A DNA stretch of 64,000 nt, from contig JAFYHN010000047.1 of assembly GCA_017539165.1 (NCBI GenBank), forward strand, positions 24,635 through 88,634, given 5' to 3'. Both the position numbers and the translations under genes were made by a program. This document shows positions 18,239-26,199 of the stretch, piece after piece. The stretch's first letter is position 1, and every line of letters starts with the position of its first letter. This stretch comes from Eubacterium sp. GTDB lineage: Bacteria > Bacillota > Clostridia > Lachnospirales > Lachnospiraceae. Under the pieces are notes generated by a model that made no database searches, was not told the origin of the DNA, and saw nothing but the letters and a program-made list of their open reading frames with translations.

Positions 18239-18717
18239 ATACTTCCCCCATCCAAAAGTTCTATCAGTTTATCATAACAGAAATCCACACTTGATCTTCT
18301 AACATTATTTCTGCCGAGATCACCAAACTGCATTGTATAAGTTGTAATCTGGCCATCTATATAAAAACCGAAACATACCATACCTACGGGCTTTGTTTCC
18401 GTACCACCTGTTGGACCAGCTACTCCTGTTATTCCGACACCAACTTCAGCTTCCATGGCATATGCAGCACCGGCTGCCATCTCTCCAGCAACCTCCTCAC
18501 TGACAACACCATTCTCGGCTATGGTTTCTTCTTTAACTCCGACGTACTTTTGCTTTGCTTCATCTGCGTAAGTAACGAAGCTCACATCCAGAACCTTTGA
18601 TGCATCCGGGACATTTACAAGTCTCGCTGCTGCAAGCCCTGCAGTACACGATTCAGCAAAGGTTATATGATAACCTTTTTCTATCAATTTTTCTACAACT
18701 TTATACTCAGTATCCAT
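18232..18717 (-). CDS. pncC: Nicotinamide-nucleotide amidohydrolase (CinA C-terminal domain)
   Basis: PncC deamidates NMN to nicotinic acid mononucleotide, salvaging NAD breakdown products. The 161-residue protein has the CinA_C signature TFAESCTAGLAAARLV near residue 20, and GVGITGVAGPTGGTETKPVG in the middle. It is the stand-alone amidase and not the fused CinA. It is the first gene after the promoter at 18759-18787 and heads the run that ends with recN; nadK lies in the same operon. The ribosome binding site is weak. Confidence 0.93.
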   Translation of the reverse strand: MDTEYKVVEKLIEKGYHITFAESCTAGLAAARLVNVPDASKVLDVSFVTYADEAKQKYVGVKEETIAENGVVSEEVAGEMAAGAAYAMEAEVGVGITGVAGPTGGTETKPVGMVCFGFYIDGQITTYTMQFGDLGRNNVRRSSVDFCYDKLIELLDGGSIC

Positions 18718-18758
18718 AATTCAATCTTTGACATATTTCATCTAAGCCTACAGAGTTT

Positions 18759-18787
18759 ATTATAGCAAATCTGGACAACATTAACAA
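18759..18787 (-). promoter_or_regulatory. Sigma-A type promoter of the pncC-recN operon
   Basis: On the minus strand TTGTTA (18787-18782) and TATAAT (18764-18759) are separated by exactly 17 bases, with TGC just before the -10 box. Transcription would start near 18751, about 35 bases before pncC. No terminator separates the following twelve genes. This is a consensus match only; no start site is shown. Confidence 0.7.
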
Positions 18788-18793
18788 CTGTAG

Positions 18794-19603
18794 TTATTGT
18801 TGTTTCTTAATGTAGGATATTGCATCTACAGGACAGTGATGAATGCACTCTCCGCAGTGAATACACTCCCTGTCTCCGACTTTCTTGATATCCATAAGAC
18901 AATTCTTGGTACACAGATCGCAATGAGTACATTTATCATTATCTACTTTTATACCTACGACTGAGACCGGAGCAAAAAATGAATATATCGCTCCCAGAGG
19001 ACAGATAAATCTACAGAATGTCCTGTAACAGAACGAACAAAAAAGAAGTATTACCACCATCACGAACACTTTCCAGGTAAAGAGAGCGCCTACCAGACTA
19101 CGAAGTGAAATGTTCGCTATCGTTAGCGGAAAGCCCGCTTCAAGTGTTCCTGCGGGACATATATATTTACAAAATCCCGGAACGAGTTTCACCAGAGGTA
19201 TCAGGATTGCAAAAACTACCAATATGATGTACTTAAGATATGACAACGCTCTCGTAACTTTATTCTTCTTGATCTTCGGAACCGGAATCTTATATATGAT
19301 ATCCTGGAGCAGTCCGAAAGGACATAGGAACCCGCATATAAAACGTCCCAGGAAGAGACCCATAAGAATGATCGTCCCGAGAATAAAATACGGAATCTTA
19401 TACTTTGATGACAGAAGCCCTGTCTGAAGGCTGCCAAGAGGGCACGCCGTCACTGCACCGGGACATGAATAGCAATTGATCCCGGGAGCACATATTCCTT
19501 TAAGATTGCCCTTATATATGCTTCCAGTCATAAAGCCTTTTATATTACAATTGTATAATACTGCAGCTATCAGCTGAGTATATCTTCTCTTACTGATCTT
19601 CAT
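18794..19603 (-). CDS. NapH/polyferredoxin-like 4Fe-4S membrane protein
   Basis: The 269-residue protein has four to five membrane helices and two classical C-terminal 4Fe-4S motifs, CTHCDLCTKNC and CIHCGECIHHCPVDA. The N-terminal half adds more cysteines, in CAPGINCYSCPGAVTACPLG and FCPFGLLQD, and CRFICPLGAIYS in the middle. Such NapH/CcoG-like proteins pass electrons between a membrane donor and partners. I use the ATG at 19603, which overlaps the stop of the CXXC miniprotein (ATGA); the longer frame begins with GTG. The donor and acceptor are not known. Together with the miniprotein and TlpA it suggests a thiol-redox electron path. Confidence 0.87.
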   Translation of the reverse strand: MKISKRRYTQLIAAVLYNCNIKGFMTGSIYKGNLKGICAPGINCYSCPGAVTACPLGSLQTGLLSSKYKIPYFILGTIILMGLFLGRFICGFLCPFGLLQDIIYKIPVPKIKKNKVTRALSYLKYIILVVFAILIPLVKLVPGFCKYICPAGTLEAGFPLTIANISLRSLVGALFTWKVFVMVVILLFCSFCYRTFCRFICPLGAIYSFFAPVSVVGIKVDNDKCTHCDLCTKNCLMDIKKVGDRECIHCGECIHHCPVDAISYIKKQQ

Positions 19604-19737
19604 CCTATCCCTATACACTCTAAACAGATCTTAATCGCTTTATTCTTTACGTCGTTATAGTCTCCATTCATAAGTCCTATACTCATTAACAGGACTGCCA
19701 CAACAGCTATAACTGTTCTTATTATCCTTTTCCTCAT
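19600..19737 (-). CDS. CD1871A-type CXXC motif miniprotein
   Basis: This 45-residue ORF reads MRKRIIRTVIAVVAVLLMSI... and ends KAIKICLECIGIG. It has one N-terminal membrane helix and a C-terminal CxxC. It matches the pattern I recall for the clostridial CD1871A family, which sits beside a 4Fe-4S membrane protein. AGGAG lies upstream with a 6-base spacer, and the stop overlaps the ATG of the polyferredoxin gene (ATGA), indicating strong translational coupling. It was too short to show up in a length-filtered search. The CXXC could be a redox pair or cluster ligand; that is inference. Confidence 0.85.
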   Translation of the reverse strand: MRKRIIRTVIAVVAVLLMSIGLMNGDYNDVKNKAIKICLECIGIG

Positions 19738-19761
19738 ACAGAACTCCTCTCATCATTAAAC

Positions 19762-19799
19762 CCCGGATGCAGGTCATATCTGCTCCGGGATTTATTAGA
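19762..19799 (-). terminator. GC-rich hairpin, weak terminator
   Basis: Stem CCCGGA-GCAG pairs with CTGC-TCCGGG around a 7-base loop between the zinc-ribbon gene and the CXXC miniprotein gene. The uridine run after it is poor, so it may attenuate or stabilise RNA and may not end transcription. Confidence 0.45.
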
Positions 19800-19812
19800 T
19801 CATTTTTATTTT

Positions 19813-20346
19813 TTAATCGAAGTACCTGATTGCATACCCTATTATAATAAATATAATAAAGATCAGAAATGCAACGCCTCCGTTACCATTTTTCTTCTCT
19901 GTTATAGATTTATTCAGCTGTGTTTTATGATTTGGGGAATAATACTGTGATGCATTTTTTGACATAGCCGCCTTCTGCTGAATAGCTGCCTGACGCTGTG
20001 AAAAAGTACCTGCAGCAGAACTCGAAGCTGTCGCTCTAGAAGCAGCCTGATTTGCAGCAGCTCCCGGAACACTTACCGGTCTATAATGTCTCTCTTCGAA
20101 GTCCTCATCGAAACCGTTCTTCTTGTTTTTGTCAGCAACAGAACCCGGCTGATTATATACGACTCCGTCTATACCCCTGTTGAGTCCCCCATCTTCTGCA
20201 TGAAGATGGAAATCACCAACCATATCTTTTTCAACTTCTGAATACATTCCTTTTTCACGTCTGTACACTCTTCCACATTTAGGACAGAGCCCCATGTACA
20301 TATCGTAATCAAAAGGTCTAAAACAGCATTTACATATAACCCTCAT
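19813..20346 (-). CDS. Zinc-ribbon protein with C-terminal membrane anchor
   Basis: The 177-residue protein begins MRVICKCCFRPFDYDMYMG and has two CxxC pairs (CKCC, CPKC) forming an N-terminal zinc ribbon. An Ala/Ser/Gln-rich low-complexity middle follows, then a single hydrophobic helix near the C-terminus (VAFLIFIIFIIIGYAIRYFD). The start is the ATG at 20346; an in-frame TTG lies two codons upstream. It lies between TlpA and the CXXC miniprotein. The function is unknown, and tail-anchored zinc-ribbon proteins of this kind are common and poorly studied in clostridia. Confidence 0.75.
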   Translation of the reverse strand: MRVICKCCFRPFDYDMYMGLCPKCGRVYRREKGMYSEVEKDMVGDFHLHAEDGGLNRGIDGVVYNQPGSVADKNKKNGFDEDFEERHYRPVSVPGAAANQAASRATASSSAAGTFSQRQAAIQQKAAMSKNASQYYSPNHKTQLNKSITEKKNGNGGVAFLIFIIFIIIGYAIRYFD

Positions 20347-20370
20347 ACCCAATACCTCTCATTATATATT

Positions 20371-21327
20371 CTATTCAGTTGTATCCGTTCCGATAGCATC
20401 ACCGGCACTTGAAGCTGCATCTGCTTCAAATTCTATCTCAGATATACAATCCTCAACAGCTTTTTTATATACCTTATACTGTGCATCAGCTTCATCTGCA
20501 CCAAGGAATATATTCTTAATGCGACCATTAGCTATTATCAAGGTATATGGTATCCCATCAGTCGGATAATATTTTTCTATCTTACCATCCACATCACATG
20601 CAATGTTGAATGTATATTTCATTTCCTTTACAAATTCATCAACTGTGCTCTTATCTTCCGCACAGTTAATACAAACAATCTCGAGCTTATCATAACCATC
20701 ATTCTTGAGTTTCTCGAATGCAGGCATTTCCCCAACACATGGTCCACACCAGGTAGCCCAGAAATTAACTATGACAACTTTGTTATCATAATCTGAAAGT
20801 TTAAAAGTCTTTCCTCCACTTAACTCGGCTGTAAAATCCGGAGCAAGTTCACCCTCTACTAACGGATGAGGTTCCGCTTCACTCTTATCAACATCTACTC
20901 TTTCAGTTGAATCGACCTTTTTATTCGTATCTTCCTCAATATCTTTTATATAATCATAACATATGAAATTATCTGTTTTATAAACAAACAGATTGTCTCT
21001 AAGTGAATCACTACCAGTAATAATCACTTCTCCAAGTAAAGTGTCATCAGTCTTAAGAGATACCTTTAAGCCTTCCGCAGATGATCCAACACCAAGTTTA
21101 CTTCTGTACGCTTTTATCCCCTTAAGATTATCTACAATAAACTGAATATTATCCGCCTGGTTTATGTTGAATTCCTTACCTGTCTCACCATCATAGACTA
21201 TAACATTAGTTACATCATAAGAATCAACATTACCAAAGAACTTCTTCGGCGAAAAAATGATCACCAATAAAGTCGCAATAATAACTAGCACTATAGATAT
21301 AGTGATCAATATAATCTTGTTTTTCAT
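20371..21327 (-). CDS. TlpA-family membrane-anchored thioredoxin
   Basis: The 318-residue protein has an N-terminal membrane helix (about 4-26), an extracytoplasmic region with no recognised fold (about 30-160), and a C-terminal thioredoxin domain whose active site WCGPC lies at about 193-197. TlpA/ResA proteins reduce or isomerise disulfides outside the membrane. The long region before the thioredoxin fold is larger than in ResA. GGAGG lies 9 bases before ATG 21327, supporting that start over the longer frame. The redox neighbours (CXXC miniprotein, polyferredoxin) suggest one electron-transfer unit. Confidence 0.9.
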   Translation of the reverse strand: MKNKIILITISIVLVIIATLLVIIFSPKKFFGNVDSYDVTNVIVYDGETGKEFNINQADNIQFIVDNLKGIKAYRSKLGVGSSAEGLKVSLKTDDTLLGEVIITGSDSLRDNLFVYKTDNFICYDYIKDIEEDTNKKVDSTERVDVDKSEAEPHPLVEGELAPDFTAELSGGKTFKLSDYDNKVVIVNFWATWCGPCVGEMPAFEKLKNDGYDKLEIVCINCAEDKSTVDEFVKEMKYTFNIACDVDGKIEKYYPTDGIPYTLIIANGRIKNIFLGADEADAQYKVYKKAVEDCISEIEFEADAASSAGDAIGTDTTE

Positions 21328-21372
21328 AAATACTAATCCTCCACTCCGACTGGTCAATACCAATCGATACAA

Positions 21373-22497
21373 TTATAACACCTTTAGTTTCTTCACGCCA
21401 TCGAATATCAACCTTCTAACCCAGTCTATGGACCAGCAGACAACATATGTGATCAGAATTATTGCAAATATCTTGATCAGATAAAACTTCTGTGAATAGA
21501 AGTTTATATTATCTATTGTAAATATCTCATTCCAGATCAGTCTTCTGACAAGCGGATGCTCATGAATCATATATATACCAAGATTACCTGCACTGATAAA
21601 GTTTATAACTGTGCATAATCTTTCATATCTACTTATATCAAGTTTTTCGAAAAACCTGAACAGACAGGTACATTGAAGAACCACAAGCGGATTATCGTTA
21701 TATGCCACAACAGAAACAATTCCATTATCCGGGTACTCGTAAACGATGAAAACATTTACAAGACCAAGCAGCAGAAAGCCGGTAAGATACGTAATCGGGT
21801 TATTCCACAGATCATACTTATCATCATCTTCATGACTCTTAAAGATATGGAACCTTCGCATATAAGCGCCCAGGATATACATATAGATAAAGTCATATAA
21901 GCTCTTACCACCCTGAGTCGACAGTATCTTCTGTAGTCCGATAACTTCATCAAAAGGACTGATCAGACTGAGCGGCTGCCATATCGAAAACATAAAGAAA
22001 CATAATCCTATAAGATATAGGAATTCTTTTCTATCCAGATGCCTCAGCATCTTGTTAAGGAACGGTGATATAAGAAGCACCAGCAGATACAAAGTCATAA
22101 AATACCATGTTCTCGAAAGAAACGGCAGAAATGCTTTGTATATAGTCACCTTGTCAAGTTCCCCAGGACGAAAGATTGCCCATAATATCGGTATAGCAAG
22201 TGAATAGAAATACATCGGCAGATAACACTTAAGCAATCTGCTCCTGTTAAAATCAGTCTTAGTTTCACTTAGGTAGTAACCCATTATGATAACAAATATA
22301 TAAACCGGACATCTGCACATAAGCCATACGACCCAATAGGTCAGCTCAATTCTCCCCCTTAACTGAGTGGCGATATCCGAGTAATCTCCATAGGCTGAAA
22401 CGTGCAGAAATATAATCTGCAACATCATAATAATCCTAAGAAGTTCAATACTTGAATTGCGTTTTTTCTTCGTTATTTTATCATTTTTTTCCATCAT
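21373..22497 (-). CDS. Acyltransferase-3 family membrane protein
   Basis: The protein of about 374 residues has the family opening SSIELLRIIMMLQIIFLH and about ten membrane helices. Acyltransferase-3 proteins O-acylate polysaccharides, lipids or antibiotics at the membrane. A start at 22497 (ATG) is chosen; an in-frame TTG lies five codons upstream and neither has a good ribosome binding site. It is followed by tlpA and preceded by the AT-rich ABC module, whose terminator separates them. The substrate is unknown. Confidence 0.85.
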   Translation of the reverse strand: MMEKNDKITKKKRNSSIELLRIIMMLQIIFLHVSAYGDYSDIATQLRGRIELTYWVVWLMCRCPVYIFVIIMGYYLSETKTDFNRSRLLKCYLPMYFYSLAIPILWAIFRPGELDKVTIYKAFLPFLSRTWYFMTLYLLVLLISPFLNKMLRHLDRKEFLYLIGLCFFMFSIWQPLSLISPFDEVIGLQKILSTQGGKSLYDFIYMYILGAYMRRFHIFKSHEDDDKYDLWNNPITYLTGFLLLGLVNVFIVYEYPDNGIVSVVAYNDNPLVVLQCTCLFRFFEKLDISRYERLCTVINFISAGNLGIYMIHEHPLVRRLIWNEIFTIDNINFYSQKFYLIKIFAIILITYVVCWSIDWVRRLIFDGVKKLKVL

Positions 22498-22559
22498 TTC
22501 TTCTTCATCCAAAATATCTTAATTCGTGAAATTTTATAATATATTCTCTATACTTGCAA

Positions 22560-22600
22560 GTAAAAAAATAAAAACCCGGCCGCAATGATAAACCGAGTTT
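22560..22600 (-). terminator. Terminator of the AT-rich ABC module
   Basis: An AAACCCGG...CCGAGTTT hairpin stands 14 bases after the ATPase stop, followed on the minus strand by T-rich sequence (TTTTTATTTTTTTA). It ends the peptide-permease-permease-ATPase transcript. Confidence 0.75.
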
Positions 22601-22614
22601 CTATTTCAAATAAA

Positions 22615-23277
22615 TCAGTCGACTATCGTACCATCTTTCAACCTTATTATTCTGTCACATTTATTTGCGATATCTATATTATGAGTTACTATCACAATGG
22701 TACGGTTTTCATTATTAATTTTTCTAAGTATTTCTATTATATTTTCACCATTAACTGAATCTAATGCCCCTGTCGGTTCATCAGCTAAAATAACTTTTCT
22801 ATCTGCTGCTAAAGCTCTAGCAATAGCACATCGCTGTTTTTCCCCTCCTGAAATAAATTTAGGAAACTTTTCACTTTGTTCTTTTATATTCAAATCCACC
22901 ATTAACTTTTCACTAATTATTTTCCTTTTTTTTCTAGAAATCCCCTGTATCTGAAGAGGCAATTCTATATTTTCTCTCACGGTATAATCATCCATTAGAT
23001 TAAAATTCTGAAAAACAAAAGCAATATTTTCTTTTCGATAATTATTCAAACATATTTTATTATGATAATCAATTATCTTATCATTAAAAAGCATTTCCCC
23101 CCGAGAAGGCGAATCAATCCCTCCTAAAATATTAAGAAGCGTAGTTTTTCCAGATCCAGATGGCCCCATAATAGCAACCATCTCTCCATCTTCTATTGTT
23201 AAAGATAAATTTGATAATACAAGTTGACTAATGTCTTTATGTGTAAATACTTTTGAAATATTCTTTAATAATATCAT
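22615..23277 (-). CDS. ABC transporter ATP-binding protein, MacB/LolD type
   Basis: The 220-residue ATPase has Walker A GPSGSGKTT at 38-46, the Q-loop in FVFQNFN, signature ISGGEKQR at 142-149, Walker B with DEPTG at 166-170 and the switch histidine at 199. It belongs to the MacB/LolD/FtsE group that drives FtsX-like permeases. It is the last gene of the AT-rich module and lies 10 bases after its neighbour permease. Codon use is much richer in A and T than in flanking genes, suggesting transfer. Confidence 0.93.
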   Translation of the reverse strand: MILLKNISKVFTHKDISQLVLSNLSLTIEDGEMVAIMGPSGSGKTTLLNILGGIDSPSRGEMLFNDKIIDYHNKICLNNYRKENIAFVFQNFNLMDDYTVRENIELPLQIQGISRKKRKIISEKLMVDLNIKEQSEKFPKFISGGEKQRCAIARALAADRKVILADEPTGALDSVNGENIIEILRKINNENRTIVIVTHNIDIANKCDRIIRLKDGTIVD

Positions 23278-23287
23278 GTAAACTCAC

Positions 23288-24637
23288 CTATTTAATTTCT
23301 TCTCTTAATAAATCTGCAGGTATAAGCCTTGAAATAATAATTGCCGGACAAAGACTACTAACAATCATAACAAGGCCATTTACTATAGATGCCTTCCATA
23401 AAACTGATTTAAATAAAATATATTTTATCGAATTTTGAGTATTCACCCCTCTCCCATACCCAAAAAACAAATATATTATACAAAATGAAATAGTCAAACC
23501 AAATAATGTTGAAAAAATAAGTTTAATTATTACTTCAATCATTTCTATTTCAACTAATTCTTTTATATCTACACCATTTGTTATCAAAATACCATAATTC
23601 TTTTTGTTATTTACAATTTTTATGGTCTGCATACACATAATAAAACAAATTGATGTAATAACCAACACATAAAACAGCTTATATAACATTCGTATATATA
23701 CATGCATCTTTTCTTTGGAATGATCAAATTCATTCATAAGGTTCCTGCATGTTATTTTCGCATTATATTTTTTTTCCAGATTATATAAAGAATCTTTGAA
23801 ACTTAAATAATTCGTTTGTGGGTTAAGAATAACAAGTCCCTCCAATGCTATAAGAGAATCTTTTAAATTTATATCATTGGTTGAATTAGCAAATTCAGCC
23901 CCATAATCAACAATACTAACTATAAGATTATCTGTATTTACCAAAGGTGACTCATTAAGATCAGTATTACCACAACATGCATCAAACGAAACAAATTCAG
24001 TCCCTTTTTCTAATACCCCTTCAACAACATGTGGATATTCATGTTTTATATCATCTTGCATATAGTATACCGTACCGATAGGAATATCTTCACAAACAAA
24101 GGCATTCCCCAAATATAAAGCAACATAACCATATCCATATTTTTTCATTCTATCTTTTACATCTTTTTCAGACAGAATACTACCTTTTGATAAGATAACA
24201 TTATTTGCAATAAAATTGTCTATAGAAGTAGTATAGCCCATATATGCATTAGAAATCATGTTATTTCGATTAGGCACATATTTATCCTGCAAACTCATTA
24301 ATTCTGATATATTAGAGCCGCTTACTCCATTATCCACTGAAAAGAAATATTTTATCTCGGACATATCTGATATATCATTGTATAATTCTAGTTTTTTTCT
24401 ATTAAATTCATTTTCTTTACAATCAATGTTTTCTAAAGAGATAAAAGCCATAGAATCAATATTACAGTTCAAAGATGATTCCATATCATATTTATATCTG
24501 TATGATGATTCCTTGATAAAAAATGAAACGGAAATAACTATAAAAGCGATAATAAGCAAAAATGATTCCATTATAAAAGAGCATTTTCCTCTAAGCAAAA
24601 AATCTAAAGAAAAAATAATTCTAGTCCTTATACTCAT
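23288..24637 (-). CDS. FtsX-like ABC permease, larger subunit
   Basis: This is a 449-residue membrane protein: an N-terminal helix (about 22-42), a large extracytoplasmic domain of about 270 residues (MacB core-like), and three C-terminal membrane helices from about 313 onward, with a loop carrying NNKKNYGILITNG. The topology matches FtsX/MacB permeases, which do not import but act mechanically or extrude peptides. It starts directly next to the stop of the next permease gene and very likely forms a heterodimer with it. The substrate is unknown; the adjacent secreted protein is a candidate. Confidence 0.85.
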   Translation of the reverse strand: MSIRTRIIFSLDFLLRGKCSFIMESFLLIIAFIVISVSFFIKESSYRYKYDMESSLNCNIDSMAFISLENIDCKENEFNRKKLELYNDISDMSEIKYFFSVDNGVSGSNISELMSLQDKYVPNRNNMISNAYMGYTTSIDNFIANNVILSKGSILSEKDVKDRMKKYGYGYVALYLGNAFVCEDIPIGTVYYMQDDIKHEYPHVVEGVLEKGTEFVSFDACCGNTDLNESPLVNTDNLIVSIVDYGAEFANSTNDINLKDSLIALEGLVILNPQTNYLSFKDSLYNLEKKYNAKITCRNLMNEFDHSKEKMHVYIRMLYKLFYVLVITSICFIMCMQTIKIVNNKKNYGILITNGVDIKELVEIEMIEVIIKLIFSTLFGLTISFCIIYLFFGYGRGVNTQNSIKYILFKSVLWKASIVNGLVMIVSSLCPAIIISRLIPADLLREEIK

Positions 24638-25744
24638 TTAATCAGCTCCCTTAAAATGTTTTTTTACACTTATATATATCATAAAATATAAGAACAAAAT
24701 AAACGACAAACATAATAATCCTAATCCAGAAAACATAACGCATAATAAAATATATTTGAATCCATATATTGACTCTTCACTTAGTAGTTTCCCAAATATA
24801 ATAAAAATAAATGCAATAGGTATTGATAAAAGTAAAATCTTCAAGATATATAAAACCATATTTCCAAGAATATTGAGGTTACTCGCCCCCCATATTTTTC
24901 TGATACTAATCTCTTTACTAATTCTTTTAATCCATAACGAAAAAACAGATACACCACAAAGTAGTGAAAAGATTACAATCACATATGCACCTATAACTTG
25001 AATATCTCCTAATCCATAAAAATCATCAATTTCCTCTATCGCAGTCAGATCTATTTCCAAATTCTCATTTTTTTCATAATCTGATAAAAAATCCCGAATT
25101 TCATTTTCTATATTATTATTTGTTGCTATATAATATGATACTGATTGATTTTTTAAAGATGAAACAAACGCTCCATCTTTAATTATCTTAGAAGCAGTCG
25201 GAGAAAATAGTTCCATAGGAAAAACTATTTGTTTATTTCTACCAGAATCTATTAATTGTTTATAGATTCCCTTTACTAAATATGAATTCTGATTGAATAT
25301 AATATATTTTTTTCCATTAGAATTTATTGTTCCAGATACATCAGCACCAATATAAACTCCCGGAATATTTTTCCTATTTTCATATAATATATCCATATCA
25401 TCCATATAATTTGAAGAATAATCTAGAACAAGTCCAGTATTCTCAGATATATCATTAACAGAATCATAAACAACAACTTCTTTTATATCCGAATCTATTT
25501 TTTCAACTCTTGATAATAATGTATCAAAAAATTCTTTTGACCAAACATTTTCAAAGGGCGTTATCTGATATATAACGCCCTTTGAATAACAGGAATATCG
25601 ATACAAAACATCTTTTGATTCTTTATATCGAGTATATAAAATTGATAGATTAGCCACAGAGAAAATAATCAAAGAATAACAAACTATAAGTAGGAAAAAT
25701 GATAATTTGTCTCTGAAAAATTTTTTATTATCAAATTTAAACAT
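24638..25744 (-). CDS. FtsX-like ABC permease, smaller subunit
   Basis: The 368-residue membrane protein has one N-terminal helix (about 14-34), an extracytoplasmic domain and three C-terminal helices. SIRKIWGASNLNILG, of the FtsX-domain ‘IRxxxGA’ type, lies near residue 280. It is only distantly similar to its partner, so the pair looks like a heteromeric permease. It starts 5 bases after the stop of the secreted protein gene. The gene is markedly AT-rich. Confidence 0.85.
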   Translation of the reverse strand: MFKFDNKKFFRDKLSFFLLIVCYSLIIFSVANLSILYTRYKESKDVLYRYSCYSKGVIYQITPFENVWSKEFFDTLLSRVEKIDSDIKEVVVYDSVNDISENTGLVLDYSSNYMDDMDILYENRKNIPGVYIGADVSGTINSNGKKYIIFNQNSYLVKGIYKQLIDSGRNKQIVFPMELFSPTASKIIKDGAFVSSLKNQSVSYYIATNNNIENEIRDFLSDYEKNENLEIDLTAIEEIDDFYGLGDIQVIGAYVIVIFSLLCGVSVFSLWIKRISKEISIRKIWGASNLNILGNMVLYILKILLLSIPIAFIFIIFGKLLSEESIYGFKYILLCVMFSGLGLLCLSFILFLYFMIYISVKKHFKGAD

Positions 25745-25749
25745 ATAAT

Positions 25750-26106
25750 CTACCTTGTCTGTGTTGCGCTAACCTTTCTTGTACCATTTACAGCAATTGC
25801 AACAAGAACCTTTTTGCATTTTTTTCCAACACTTTTCTTAAAACCAATAGTTTTTTTAGTTCCAGTATATGTTTGAGATTTTACATCTGTAGTAAAACTA
25901 TTTTTATAACCAACTAACTTTACGATTCCACTCGGTTTATCGGTAATAGTTCCAGCATAACAACCATAATTCGAAGAAAAATCTACACTAACAGAACCTG
26001 TAATAGCTGCATTTATTTTTCCTGTAGCTGAACCAGCAAGGGCTGTAATACTAGTTCCCATAATTATAATGAAAGATAAAACTAAAGCAATTCTCTTCTT
26101 GTACAT
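25750..26106 (-). CDS. Small secreted cationic protein of the ABC module
   Basis: The 118-residue protein has a clear signal peptide (MYKKRIALVLSFIIIMGTSI) with likely cleavage after ALA (about residue 24). The mature part of about 94 residues is lysine-rich with two cysteines (Cys49, Cys97) that could form a disulfide. I recognise no family. The start at 26106 has GGAGG 10 bases upstream; the longer frame from 26133 (MKFFGGYIIM) begins directly after a G6 tract and is less likely. It is the first gene of a peptide-permease-permease-ATPase operon, a layout like lactococcin-972-type bacteriocin loci, but I see no sequence match to those. Function is inference. Confidence 0.75.
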   Translation of the reverse strand: MYKKRIALVLSFIIIMGTSITALAGSATGKINAAITGSVSVDFSSNYGCYAGTITDKPSGIVKLVGYKNSFTTDVKSQTYTGTKKTIGFKKSVGKKCKKVLVAIAVNGTRKVSATQTR

Positions 26107-26133
26107 AATAATATATCCTCCAAAAAATTTCAT

Positions 26134-26164
26134 CCCCCCTCAAAAAATTTTTTTTTGGGGGGGG
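26134..26164. repeat. Homopolymer palindrome C6-TC-A6-T9-G8
   Basis: Plus-strand C6, TC, A6, T9 and G8 run back to back, giving a near-palindromic hairpin between the end of tuf and the secreted protein gene. On the minus strand it lies after tuf, so it could be tuf's terminator. It can also be prone to slippage. Confidence 0.8.
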
Positions 26165-26199
26165 ATAAAAAATAATTATATTTTATTTAACTATAATGA

